In this document: piece by piece, positions 47,201-62,200 of the stretch
How the letters are laid out: every line of letters starts with the position of its first letter
Position numbering within the stretch: position 1 is the stretch's first letter
Source: Paramormyrops kingsleyae
Taxonomy: Eukaryota > Chordata > Actinopteri > Osteoglossiformes > Mormyridae
Direction of reading: 5' to 3'
Assembly (NCBI RefSeq): GCF_048594095.1
Contig: NC_132812.1
Coordinates: forward strand, 11,176,387-11,240,386
Length of the DNA stretch: 64,000 bases
The notes under the pieces: model-generated
What the model saw: only the letters and a program-made list of their open reading frames with translations
Database searches by the model: none
Told to the model about the DNA's origin: nothing
Program-made: the position numbers and the translations under genes

Positions 47201-50200
47201 CCTGTTGATTCACCCTAAGGCCCCAAATTAGGGTTAGCAAACTAAACCTAGGGTTAGGGTTAGAAAAACTATGGCATATCCAGACATCAACATGTGTTTT
47301 TATGACAGTTCTGCTCCCCACACGGATGAGAAAACAAAATTCAGCATGCTTTAGTAGCATATTGCCTACTTTCCAACTACCTGTTGATTCACCCTAAGGC
47401 CCCAAATTAGGGTTAGCAAACTAAACCTAGGGTTAGGGTTAGAAAAACTATGGCATATCCAGACATCAACATGTGTTTTTATGACAGTTCTGCTCCCCAC
47501 ACGGATGAGAAAACAAAATTCAGCATGCTTTAGTAGCATATTGCCTACTTTCCAACTACCTGTTGATTCACCCTAAGGCCCCAAATTAGGGTTAGAAAAA
47601 CTATGGCATATCCAGACATCAACATGTGTTTTTATGACAGTTCTGCTCCCCACACGGATGAGAAAACAAAATTCAGCATGCTTTAGTAGCATATTGCCTA
47701 CTTTCCAACTACCTGTTGATTCACCGTAAGGCCCCAAATTAGGGTTAGCAAACTAAACCTAGGGTTAGGGTTAGAAAAACTATGGCATATCCAGACATCA
47801 ACATGTGTTTTTATGACAGTTCTGCTCCCCACACGGATGAGAAAACAAAATTCAGCATGCTTTAGTAGCATATTGCCTACTTTGCAACTACCTGTTGATT
47901 CACCCTAAGGCCCCAAATTAGGGTTAGCAAACTAAACCTAGGGTTAGGGTTAGAAAAACTATGGCATATCCAGACATCAACATGTGTTTTTATGACAGTT
48001 CTGCTCCCCACACGGATGAGAAAACAAAATTCAGCATGCTTTAGTAGCATATTGCCTACTTTCCAACTACCTGTTGATTCACCCTAAGGCCCCAAATTAG
48101 GGTTAGCAAACTAAACCTAGGGTTAGAAAAACTATGGCATATCCAGACATCAACATGTGTTTTTATGACAGTTCTGCTCCCCACACGGATGAGAAAACAA
48201 AATTCAGCATGCTTTAGTAGCATATTGCCTACTTTCCAACTACCTGTTGATTCACCCTAAGGCCCCAAATTAGGGTTAGCAAACTAAACCTAGGGTTAGG
48301 GTTAGAAAAACTATGGCATATCCAGACATCAACATGTGTTTTTATGACAGTTCTGCTCCCCACACGGATGAGAAAACAAAATTCAGCATGCTTTAGTAGC
48401 ATATTGCCTACTTTCCAACTACCTGTTGATTCACCCTAAGGCCCCAAATTAGGGTTAGCAAACAAAAACCTAGGGTTAGGGTTAGAAAAACTATGGCATA
48501 TCCAGACATCAACATGAGTTTTTATGACAGTTCTGCTCCCCACACGGATGAGAAAACAAAATTCAGCATGCTTTAGTAGCATATTGCCCACTTTCCAAAT
48601 ACCTGTTGATTCACCCTAAGGCCCCAAATTAGGGTTAGCAAACTAAACCTAGGGTTAGGGTTAGAAAAACTATGGCATATCCAGACATCAACATGTGTTT
48701 TTATGACAGTTCTGCTCCCCACACGGATGAGAAAACAAAATTCAGCATGCTTTAGTAGCATATTGCCTACTTTCCAACTACCTGTTGATTCACCCTAAGG
48801 CCCCAAATTAGGGTTAGCAAACTAAACCTAGGGTTAGCTGTTGATTCACCCTAAGGCCCCAAATTAGGGTTAGCAAACTAAACCTAGGGTTAGGGTTAGA
48901 AAAACTATGGCATATCCAGACATCAACATGTGTTTTTATGACAGTTCTGCTCCCCACACGGATGAGAAAACAAAATTCAGCATGCTTTAGTAGCATATTG
49001 CCTACTTTCCAACTACCTGTTGATTCACCCTAAGGCCCCAAATTAGGGTTAGCAAACTAAACCTAGGGTTAGGGTTAGAAAAACTATGGCATATCCAGAC
49101 ATCAACATGTGTTTTTATGACAGTTCTGCTCCCCACACGGATGAGAAAACAAAATTCAGCATGCTTTAGTAGCATATTGCCTACTTTGCAACTACCTGTT
49201 GATTCACCCTAAGGCCCCAAATTAGGGTTAGCAAACTAAACCTAGGGTTAGGGTTAGAAAAACTATGGCATATCCAGACATCAACATGTGTTTTTATGAC
49301 AGTTCTGCTCCCCACACGGATGAGAAAACAAAATTCAGCATGCTTTAGTAGCATATTGCCTACTTTCCAACTACCTGTTGATTCACCCTAAGGCCCCAAA
49401 TTAGGGTTAGCAAACTAAACCTAGGGTTAGGGTTAGAAAAACTATGGCATATCCAGACATCAACATGTGTTTTTATGACAGTTCTGCTCCCCACACGGAT
49501 GAGAAAACAAAATTCAGCATGCTTTAGTAGCATATTGCCTACTTTCCAACTACCTGTTGATTCACCCTAAGGCCCCAAATTAGGGTTAGCAAACTAAACC
49601 TAGGGTTAGGGTTAGAAAAACTATGGCATATCCAGACATCAACATGTGTTTTTATGACAGTTCTGCTCCCCACACGGATGAGAAAACAAAATTCAGCATG
49701 CTTTAGTAGCATATTGCCTACTTTGCAACTACCTGTTGATTCACCCTAAGGCCCCAAATTAGGGTTAGCAAACTAAACCTAGGGTTAGGGTTAGAAAAAC
49801 TATGGCATATCCAGACATCAACATGTGTTTTTATGACAGTTCTGCTCCCCACACGGATGAGAAAACAAAATTCAGCATGCTTTAGTAGCATATTGCCTAC
49901 TTTCCAACTACCTGTTGATTCACCCTAAGGCCCCAAATTAGGGTTAGCAAACTAAACCTAGGGTTAGAAAAACTATGGCATATCCAGACATCAACATGTG
50001 TTTTTATGACAGTTCTGCTCCCCACACAGATGAGAAAACAAAATTCAGCATGCTTTAGTAGCATATTGCCTACTTTCCAACTACCTGTTGATTCACCCTA
50101 AGGCCCCAAATTAGGGTTAGCAAACTAAACCTAGGGTTAGGGTTAGAAAAACTATGGCATATCCAGACATCAACATGTGTTTTTATGACAGTTCTGCTCC

Positions 50201-53200
50201 CCACACGGATGAGAAAACAAAATTCAGCATGCTTTAGTAGCATATTGCCTACTTTCCAACTACCTGTTGATTCACCCTAAGGCCCCAAATTAGGGTTAGC
50301 AAACAAAAACCTAGGGTTAGGGTTAGAAAAACTATGGCATATCCAGACATCAACATGAGTTTTTATGACAGTTCTGCTCCCCACACGGATGAGAAAACAA
50401 AATTCAGCATGCTTTAGTAGCATATTGCCCACTTTCCAAATACCTGTTGATTCACCCTAAGGCCCCAAATTAGGGTTAGCAAACTAAACCTAGGGTTAGG
50501 GTTAGAAAAACTATGGCATATCCAGACATCAACATGTGTTTTTATGACAGTTCTGCTCCCCACACGGATGAGAAAACAAAATTCAGCATGCTTTAGTAGC
50601 ATATTGCCTACTTTCCAACTACCTGTTGATTCACCCTAAGGCCCCAAATTAGGGTTAGCAAACTAAACCTAGGGTTAGGGTTAGAAAAACTATGGCATAT
50701 CCAGACATCAACATGTGTTTTTATGACAGTTCTGCTCCCCACACGGATGAGAAAACAAAATTCAGCATGCTTTAGTAGCATATTGCCTACTTTCCAACTA
50801 CCTGTTGATTCACCCTAAGGCCCCAAATTAGGGTTAGCAAACTAAACCTAGGGTTAGGGTTAGAAAAACTATGGCATATCCAGACATCAACATGTGTTTT
50901 TATGACAGTTCTGCTCCCCACACGGATGAGAAAACAAAATTCAGCATGCTTTAGTAGCATATTGCCTACTTTCCAACTACCTGTTGATTCACCGTAAGGC
51001 CCCAAATTAGGGTTAGCAAACTAAACCTAGGGTTAGGGTTAGAAAAACTATGGCATATCCAGACATCAACATGTGTTTTTATGACAGTTCTGCTCCCCAC
51101 ACGGATGAGAAAACAAAATTCAGCATGCTTTAGTAGCATATTGCCTACTTTGCAACTACCTGTTGATTCACCCTAAGGCCCCAAATTAGGGTTAGCAAAC
51201 TAAACCTAGGGTTAGGGTTAGAAAAACTATGGCATATCCAGACATCAACATGTGTTTTTATGACAGTTCTGCTCCCCACACGGATGAGAAAACAAAATTC
51301 AGCATGCTTTAGTAGCATATTGCCTACTTTCCAACTACCTGTTGATTCACCCTAAGGCCCCAAATTAGGGTTAGCAAACTAAACCTAGGGTTAGAAAAAC
51401 TATGGCATATCCAGACATCAACATGTGTTTTTATGACAGTTCTGCTCCCCACACGGATGAGAAAACAAAATTCAGCATGCTTTAGTAGCATATTGCCTAC
51501 TTTCCAACTACCTGTTGATTCACCCTAAGGCCCCAAATTAGGGTTAGCAAACTAAACCTAGGGTTAGGGTTAGAAAAACTATGGCATATCCAGACATCAA
51601 CATGTGTTTTTATGACAGTTCTGCTCCCCACACGGATGAGAAAACAAAATTCAGCATGCTTTAGTAGCATATTGCCTACTTTCCAACTACCTGTTGATTC
51701 ACCCTAAGGCCCCAAATTAGGGTTAGCAAACAAAAACCTAGGGTTAGGGTTAGAAAAACTATGGCATATCCAGACATCAACATGAGTTTTTATGACAGTT
51801 CTGCTCCCCACACGGATGAGAAAACAAAATTCAGCATGCTTTAGTAGCATATTGCCCACTTTCCAAATACCTGTTGATTCACCCTAAGGCCCCAAATTAG
51901 GGTTAGCAAACTAAACCTAGGGTTAGGGTTAGAAAAACTATGGCATATCCAGACATCAACATGTGTTTTTATGACAGTTCTGCTCCCCACACGGATGAGA
52001 AAACAAAATTCAGCATGCTTTAGTAGCATATTGCCTACTTTCCAACTACCTGTTGATTCACCCTAAGGCCCCAAATTAGGGTTAGCAAACTAAACCTAGG
52101 GTTAGGGTTAGAAAAACTATGGCATATCCAGACATCAACATGTGTTTTTATGACAGTTCTGCTCCCCACACGGATGAGAAAACAAAATTCAGCATGCTTT
52201 AGTAGCATATTGCCTACTTTCCAACTACCTGTTGATTCACCCTAAGGCCCCAAATTAGGGTTAGCAAACTAAACCTAGGGTTAGGGTTAGAAAAACTATG
52301 GCATATCCAGACATCAACATGTGTTTTTATGACAGTTCTGCTCCCCACACGGATGAGAAAACAAAATTCAGCATGCTTTAGTAGCATATTGCCTACTTTG
52401 CAACTACCTGTTGATTCACCCTAAGGCCCCAAATTAGGGTTAGCAAACTAAACCTAGGGTTAGGGTTAGAAAAACTATGGCATATCCAGACATCAACATG
52501 TGTTTTTATGACAGTTCTGCTCCCCACACGGATGAGAAAACAAAATTCAGCATGCTTTAGTAGCATATTGCCTACTTTCCAACTACCTGTTGATTCACCC
52601 TAAGGCCCCAAATTAGGGTTAGCAAACTAAACCTAGGGTTAGGGTTAGAAAAACTATGGCATATCCAGACATCAACATGTGTTTTTATGACAGTTCTGCT
52701 CCCCACACGGATGAGAAAACAAAATTCAGCATGCTTTAGTAGCATATTGCCTACTTTCCAACTACCTGTTGATTCACCCTAAGGCCCCAAATTAGGGTTA
52801 GCAAACTAAACCTAGGGTTAGGGTTAGAAAAACTATGGCATATCCAGACATCAACATGTGTTTTTATGACAGTTCTGCTCCCCACACGGATGAGAAAACA
52901 AAATTCAGCATGCTTTAGTAGCATATTGCCTACTTTGCAACTACCTGTTGATTCACCCTAAGGCCCCAAATTAGGGTTAGCAAACTAAACCTAGGGTTAG
53001 GGTTAGAAAAACTATGGCATATCCAGACATCAACATGTGTTTTTATGACAGTTCTGCTCCCCACACGGATGAGAAAACAAAATTCAGCATGCTTTAGTAG
53101 CATATTGCCTACTTTCCAACTACCTGTTGATTCACCCTAAGGCCCCAAATTAGGGTTAGCAAACTAAACCTAGGGTTAGAAAAACTATGGCATATCCAGA

Positions 53201-56200
53201 CATCAACATGTGTTTTTATGACAGTTCTGCTCCCCACACAGATGAGAAAACAAAATTCAGCATGCTTTAGTAGCATATTGCCTACTTTCCAACTACCTGT
53301 TGATTCACCCTAAGGCCCCAAATTAGGGTTAGCAAACTAAACCTAGGGTTAGGGTTAGAAAAACTATGGCATATCCAGACATCAACATGTGTTTTTATGA
53401 CAGTTCTGCTCCCCACACGGATGAGAAAACAAAATTCAGCATGCTTTAGTAGCATATTGCCTACTTTCCAACTACCTGTTGATTCACCCTAAGGCCCCAA
53501 ATTAGGGTTAGCAAACAAAAACCTAGGGTTAGGGTTAGAAAAACTATGGCATATCCAGACATCAACATGAGTTTTTATGACAGTTCTGCTCCCCACACGG
53601 ATGAGAAAACAAAATTCAGCATGCTTTAGTAGCATATTGCCCACTTTCCAAATACCTGTTGATTCACCCTAAGGCCCCAAATTAGGGTTAGCAAACTAAA
53701 CCTAGGGTTAGGGTTAGAAAAACTATGGCATATCCAGACATCAACATGTGTTTTTATGACAGTTCTGCTCCCCACACGGATGAGAAAACAAAATTCAGCA
53801 TGCTTTAGTAGCATATTGCCTACTTTCCAACTACCTGTTGATTCACCCTAAGGCCCCAAATTAGGGTTAGCAAACTAAACCTAGGGTTAGGGTTAGAAAA
53901 ACTATGGCATATCCAGACATCAACATGTGTTTTTATGACAGTTCTGCTCCCCACACGGATGAGAAAACAAAATTCAGCATGCTTTAGTAGCATATTGCCT
54001 ACTTTCCAACTACCTGTTGATTCACCCTAAGGCCCCAAATTAGGGTTAGCAAACTAAACCTAGGGTTAGGGTTAGAAAAACTATGGCATATCCAGACATC
54101 AACATGTGTTTTTATGACAGTTCTGCTCCCCACACGGATGAGAAAACAAAATTCAGCATGCTTTAGTAGCATATTGCCTACTTTGCAACTACCTGTTGAT
54201 TCACCCTAAGGCCCCAAATTAGGGTTAGCAAACTAAACCTAGGGTTAGGGTTAGAAAAACTATGGCATATCCAGACATCAACATGTGTTTTTATGACAGT
54301 TCTGCTCCCCACACGGATGAGAAAACAAAATTCAGCATGCTTTAGTAGCATATTGCCTACTTTCCAACTACCTGTTGATTCACCCTAAGGCCCCAAATTA
54401 GGGTTAGCAAACTAAACCTAGGGTTAGGGTTAGAAAAACTATGGCATATCCAGACATCAACATGTGTTTTTATGACAGTTCTGCTCCCCACACGGATGAG
54501 AAAACAAAATTCAGCATGCTTTAGTAGCATATTGCCTACTTTCCAACTACCTGTTGATTCACCCTAAGGCCCCAAATTAGGGTTAGCAAACTAAACCTAG
54601 GGTTAGGGTTAGAAAAACTATGGCATATCCAGACATCAACATGTGTTTTTATGACAGTTCTGCTCCCCACACGGATGAGAAAACAAAATTCAGCATGCTT
54701 TAGTAGCATATTGCCTACTTTGCAACTACCTGTTGATTCACCCTAAGGCCCCAAATTAGGGTTAGCAAACTAAACCTAGGGTTAGGGTTAGAAAAACTAT
54801 GGCATATCCAGACATCAACATGTGTTTTTATGACAGTTCTGCTCCCCACACGGATGAGAAAACAAAATTCAGCATGCTTTAGTAGCATATTGCCTACTTT
54901 GCAACTACCTGTTGATTCACCCTAAGGCCCCAAATTAGGGTTAGCAAACTAAACCTAGGGTTAGGGTTAGAAAAACTATGGCATATCCAGACATCAACAT
55001 GTGTTTTTATGACAGTTCTGCTCCCCACACGGATGAGAAAACAAAATTCAGCATGCTTTAGTAGCATATTGCCTACTTTCCAACTACCTGTTGATTCACC
55101 CTCAGGCCCCAAATTAAGGTTAGCAAACTAAACCTAGGGTTAGGGTTAGAAAAACTATGGCATATCCAGACATCAACATGTGTTTTTATGACAGTTCTGC
55201 TCCCCACACGGATGAGAAAACAAAATTCAGCATGCTTTAGTAGCATATTGCCTACTTTCCAACTACCTGTTGATTCACCCTAAGGCCCCAAATTAGGGTT
55301 AGCAAACTAAACCTAGGGTTAGGGTTAGAAAAACTATGGCATATCCAGACATCAACATGTGTTTTTATGACAGTTCTGCTCCCCACACGGATGAGAAAAC
55401 AAAATTCAGCATGCTTTAGTAGCATATTGCCTACTTTCCAACTACCTGTTGATTCACCCTAAGGCCCCAAATTAGGGTTAGCAAACAAAAACCTAGGGTT
55501 AGGGTTAGAAAAACTATGGCATATCCAGACATCAACATGAGTTTTTATGACAGTTCTGCTCCCCACACGGATGAGAAAACAAAATTCAGCATGCTTTAGT
55601 AGCATATTGCCCACTTTCCAAATACCTGTTGATTCACCCTAAGGCCCCAAATTAGGGTTAGCAAACTAAACCTAGGGTTAGGGTTAGAAAAACTATGGCA
55701 TATCCAGACATCAACATGTGTTTTTATGACAGTTCTGCTCCCCACACGGATGAGAAAACAAAATTCAGCATGCTTTAGTAGCATATTGCCTACTTTCCAA
55801 CTACCTGTTGATTCACCCTAAGGCCCCAAATTAGGGTTAGCAAACTAAACCTAGGGTTAGGGTTAGAAAAACTATGGCATATCCAGACATCAACATGTGT
55901 TTTTATGACAGTTCTGCTCCCCACACGGATGAGAAAACAAAATTCAGCATGCTTTAGTAGCATATTGCCTACTTTGCAACTACCTGTTGATTCACCCTAA
56001 GGCCCCAAATTAGGGTTAGCAAACTAAACCTAGGGTTAGGGTTAGAAAAACTATGGCATATCCAGACATCAACATGTGTTTTTATGACAGTTCTGCTCCC
56101 CACACGGATGAGAAAACAAAATTCAGCATGCTTTAGTAGCATATTGCCTACTTTGCAACTACCTGTTGATTCACCCTAAGGCCCCAAATTAGGGTTAGCA

Positions 56201-59200
56201 AACTAAACCTAGGGTTAGGGTTAGAAAAACTATGGCATATCCAGACATCAACATGTGTTTTTATGACAGTTCTGCTCCCCACACGGATGAGAAAACAAAA
56301 TTCAGCATGCTTTAGTAGCATATTGCCTACTTTCCAACTACCTGTTGATTCACCCTAAGGCCCCAAATTAGGGTTAGCAAACTAAACCTAGGGTTAGGGT
56401 TAGAAAAACTATGGCATATCCAGACATCAACATGTGTTTTTATGACAGTTCTGCTCCCCACACGGATGAGAAAACAAAATTCAGCATGCTTTAGTAGCAT
56501 ATTGCCTACTTTCCAACTACCTGTTGATTCACCCTAAGGCCCCAAATTAGGGTTAGCAAACTAAACCTAGGGTTAGGGTTAGAAAAACTATGGCATATCC
56601 AGACATCAACATGTGTTTTTATGACAGTTCTGCTCCCCACACGGATGAGAAAACAAAATTCAGCATGCTTTAGTAGCATATTGCCTACTTTCCAACTACC
56701 TGTTGATTCACCCTAAGGCCCCAAATTAGGGTTAGCAAACTAAACCTAGGGTTAGGGTTAGAAAAACTATGGCATATCCAGACATCAACATGTGTTTTTA
56801 TGACAGTTCTGCTCCCCACACGGATGAGAAAACAAAATTCAGCATGCTTTAGTAGCATATTGCCTACTTTGCAACTACCTGTTGATTCACCCTAAGGACC
56901 CAAATTAGGGTTAGCAAACTAAACCTAGGGTTAGGGTTAGAAAAACTATGGCATATCCAGACATCAACATGTGTTTTTATGACAGTTCTGCTCCCCACAC
57001 GGATGAGAAAACAAAATTCAGCATGCTTTAGTAGCATATTGCCTACTTTCCAACTACCTGTTGATTCACCCTAAGGCCCCAAATTAAGGTTAGCAAACTA
57101 AACCTAGGGTTAGGGTTAGAAAAACTATGGCATATCCAGACATCAACATGTGTTTTTATGACAGTTCTGCTCCCCACACGGATGAGAAAACAAAATTCAG
57201 CATGCTTTAGTAGCATATTGCCCACTTTCCAACTACCTGTTGATTCACCCTAAGGCCCCAAATTAGGGTTAGCAAACTAAACCTAGGGTTAGGGTTAGAA
57301 AAACTATGGCATATCCAGACATCAACATGAGTTTTTATGACAGTTCTGCTCCCCACACGGATGAGAAAACAAAATTCAGCATGCTTTAGTAGCATATTGC
57401 CCACTTTCCAAATACCTGTTGATTCACCCTAAGGCCCCAAATTAGGGTTAGCAAACTAAACCTAGGGTTAGGGTTAGAAAAACTATGGCATATCCAGACA
57501 TCAACATGTGTTTTTATGACAGTTCTGCTCCCCACACGGATGAGAAAACAAAATTCAGCATGCTTTAGTAGCATATTGCCTACTTTCCAACTACCTGTTG
57601 ATGCAAACTAAACCTAGGGTTAGGGTTAGAAAAACTATGGCATATCCAGACATCAACATGTGTTTTTATGACAGTTCTGCTCCCCACACGGATGAGAAAA
57701 CAAAATTCAGCATGCTTTAGTAGCATATTGCCTACTTTCCAACTACCTGTTGATTCACCCTAAGGCCCCAAATTAGGGTTAGCAAACTAAACCTAGGGTT
57801 AGGGTTAGAAAAACTATGGCATATCCAGACATCAACATGTGTTTTTATGACAGTTCTGCTCCCCACACGGATGAGAAAACAAAATTCAGCATGCTTTAGT
57901 AGCATATTGCCTACTTTCCAACTACCTGTTGATTCACCCTAAGGCCCCAAATTAGGGTTAGCAAACTAAACCTAGGGTTAGGGTTAGAAAAACTATGGCA
58001 TATCCAGACATCAACATGTGTTTTTATGACAGTTCTGCTCCCCACACGGATGAGAAAACAAAATTCAGCATGCTTTAGTAGCATATTGCCTACTTTCCAA
58101 CTACCTGTTGATTCACCCTAAGGCCCCAAATTAAGGTTAGCAAACTAAACCTAGGGTTAGGGTTAGAAAAACTATGGCATATCCAGACATCAACATGTGT
58201 TTTTATGACAGTTCTGCTCCCCACACGGATGAGAAAACAAAATTCAGCATGCTTTAGTAGCATATTGCCTACTTTCCAACTACCTGTTGATTCACCCTAA
58301 GGCCCCAAATTAGGGTTAGCAAACTAAACCTAGGGTTAGGGTTAGAAAAACTATGGCATATCCAGACATCAACATGTGTTTTTATGACAGTTCTGCTCCC
58401 CACACGGATGAGAAAACAAAATTCAGCATGCTTTAGTAGCATATTGCCTACTTTGCAACTACCTGTTGATTCACCCTAAGGCCCCAAATTAGGGTTAGCA
58501 AACTAAACCTAGGGTTAGGGTTAGAAAAACTATGGCATATCCAGACATCAACATGTGTTTTTATGACAGTTCTGCTCCCCACACGGATGAGAAAACAAAA
58601 TTCAGCATGCTTTAGTAGCATATTGCCTACTTTCCAACTACCTGTTGATTCACCCTAAGGCCCCAAATTAGGGTTAGCAAACTAAACCTAGGGTTAGGGT
58701 TAGAAAAACTATGGCATATCCAGACATCAACATGTGTTTTTATGACAGTTCTGCTCCCCACACGGATGAGAAAACAAAATTCAGCATGCTTTAGTAGCAT
58801 ATTGCCTACTTTCCAACTACCTGTTGATTCACCCTAAGGCCCCAAATTAGGGTTAGCAAACTAAACCTAGGGTTAGGGTTAGAAAAACTATGGCATATCC
58901 AGACATCAACATGTGTTTTTATGACAGTTCTGCTCCCCACACGGATGAGAAAACAAAATTCAGCATGCTTTAGTAGCATATTGCCTACTTTCCAACTACC
59001 TGTTGATTCACCCTAAGGCCCCAAATTAGGGTTAGCAAACTAAACCTAGGGTTAGGGTTAGAAAAACTATGGCATATCCAGACATCAACATGAGTTTTTA
59101 TGACAGTTCTGCTCCCCACACGGATGAGAAAACAAAATTCAGCATGCTTTAGTAGCATATTGCCTACTTTGCAACTACCTGTTGATTCACCCTAAGGCCC

Positions 59201-62200
59201 CAAATTAGGGTTAGCAAACTAAACCTAGGGTTAGGGTTAGAAAAACTATGGCATATCCAGACATCAACATGTGTTTTTATGACAGTTCTGCTCCCCACAC
59301 GGATGAGAAAACAAAATTCAGCATGCTTTAGTAGCATATTGCCTACTTTGCAACTACCTGTTGATTCACCCTAAGGCCCCAAATTAGGGTTAGCAAACTA
59401 AACCTAGGGTTAGGGTTAGAAAAACTATGGCATATCCAGACATCAACATGTGTTTTTATGACAGTTCTGCTCCCCACACGGATGAGAAAACAAAATTCAG
59501 CATGCTTTAGTAGCATATTGCCTACTTTGCAACTACCTGTTGATTCACCCTAAGGCCCCAAATTAGGGTTAGCAAACTAAACCTAGGGTTAGGGTTAGAA
59601 AAACTATGGCATATCCAGACATCAACATGTGTTTTTATGACAGTTCTGCTCCCCACACGGATGAGAAAACAAAATTCAGCATGCTTTAGTAGCATATTGC
59701 CTACTTTCCAACTACCTGTTGATTCACCCTAAGGCCCCAAATTAGGGTTAGCAAACTAAACCTAGGGTTAGGGTTAGAAAAACTATGGCATATCCAGACA
59801 TCAACATGAGTTTTTATGACAGTTCTGCTCCCCACACGGATGAGAAAACAAAATTCAGCATGCTTTAGTAGCATATTGCCCACTTTCCAAATACCTGTTG
59901 ATTCACCCTAAGGCCCCAAATTAGGGTTAGCAAACTAAACCTAGGGTTAGGGTTAGAAAAACTATGGCATATCCAGACATCAACATGTGTTTTTATGACA
60001 GTTCTGCTCCCCACACGGATGAGAAAACAAAATTCAGCATGCTTTAGTAGCATATTGCCTACTTTCCAACTACCTGTTGATTCACCCTAAGGCCCCAAAT
60101 TAGGGTTAGCAAACTAAACCTAGGGTTAGGGTTAGAAAAACTATGGCATATCCAGACATCAACATGTGTTTTTATGACAGTTCTGCTCCCCACACGGATG
60201 AGAAAACAAAATTCAGCATGCTTTAGTAGCATATTGCCTACTTTCCAACTACCTGTTGATTCACCCTAAGGCCCCAAATTAGGGTTAGCAAACTAAACCT
60301 AGGGTTAGGGTTAGAAAAACTATGGCATATCCAGACATCAACATGTGTTTTTATGACAGTTCTGCTCCCCACACGGATGAGAAAACAAAATTCAGCATGC
60401 TTTAGTAGCATATTGCCTACTTTCCAACTACCTGTTGATTCACCCTAAGGCCCCAAATTAGGGTTAGCAAACTAAACCTAGGGTTAGGGTTAGAAAAACT
60501 ATGGCATATCCAGACATCAACATGTGTTTTTATGACAGTTCTGCTCCCCACACGGATGAGAAAACAAAATTCAGCATGCTTTAGTAGCATATTGCCTACT
60601 TTCCAACTACCTGTTGATTCACCCTAAGGCCCCAAATTAGGGTTAGCAAACTAAACCTAGGGTTAGGGTTAGAAAAACTATGGCATATCCAGACATCAAC
60701 ATGTGTTTTTATGACAGTTCTGCTCCCCACACGGATGAGAAAACAAAATTCAGCATGCTTTAGTAGCATATTGCCTACTTTCCAACTACCTGTTGATTCA
60801 CCCTAAGGCCCCAAATTACGGTTAGCAAACTAAACCTAGGGTTAGGGTTAGAAAAACTATGGCATATCCAGACATCAACATGTGTTTTTATGACAGTTCT
60901 GCTCCCCACACGGATGAGAAAACAAAATTCAGCATGCTTTAGTAGCATATTGCCTACTTTCCAACTACCTGTTGATTCACCCTAAGGCCCCAAATTAGGG
61001 TTAGTAAACTAAACCTAGGGTTAGGGTTAGAAAAACTATGGCATATCCAGACATCAACATGAGTTTTTATGACAGTTCTGCTCCCCACACGGATGAGAAA
61101 ACAAAATTCAGCATGCTTTAGTAGCATATTGCCCACTTTCCAAATACCTGTTGATTCACCCTAAGGCCCCAAATTAGGGTTAGCAAACTAAACCTAGGGT
61201 TAAGGTTAGAAAAACTATGGCATATCCAGACATCAACATGTGTTTTTATGACAGTTCTGCTCCCCACACGGATGAGAAAACAAAATTCAGCATGCTTTAG
61301 TAGCATATTGCCTACTTTCCAACTACCTGTTGATTCACCCTAAGGCCCCAAATTAGGGTTAGCAAACTAAACCTAGGGTTAGGGTTAGAAAAACTATGGC
61401 ATATCCAGACATCAACATGTGTTTTTATGACAGTTCTGCTCCCCACACGGATGAGAAAACAAAATTCAGCATGCTTTAGTAGCATATTGCCTACTTTCCA
61501 ACTACCTGTTGATTCACCCTAAGGCCCCAAATTAGGGTTAGCAAACTAAACCTAGGGTTAGGGTTAGAAAAACTATGGCATATCCAGACATCAACATGTG
61601 TTTTTATGACAGTTCTGCTCCCCACACGGATGAGAAAACAAAATTCAGCATGCTTTAGTAGCATATTGCCTACTTTCCAACTACCTGTTGATTCACCCTA
61701 AGGCCCCAAATTAGGGTTAGCAAACTAAACCTAGGGTTAGGGTTAGAAAAACTATGGCATATCCAGACATCAACATGTGTTTTTATGACAGTTCTGCTCC
61801 CCACACGGATGAGAAAACAAAATTCAGCATGCTTTAGTAGCATATTGCCTACTTTCCAACTACCTGTTGATTCACCCTAAGGCCCCAAATTAGGGTTAGC
61901 AAACTAAACCTAGGGTTAGGGTTAGAAAAACTATGGCATATCCAGACATCAACATGTGTTTTTATGACAGTTCTGCTCCCCACACGGATGAGAAAACAAA
62001 ATTCAGCATGCTTTAGTAGCATATTGCCTACTTTGCAACTACCTGTTGATTCACCCTAAGGACCCAAATTAGGGTTAGCAAACTAAACCTAGGGTTAGGG
62101 TTAGAAAAACTATGGCATATCCAGACATCAACATGTGTTTTTATGACAGTTCTGCTCCCCACACGGATGAGAAAACAAAATTCAGCATGCTTTAGTAGCA

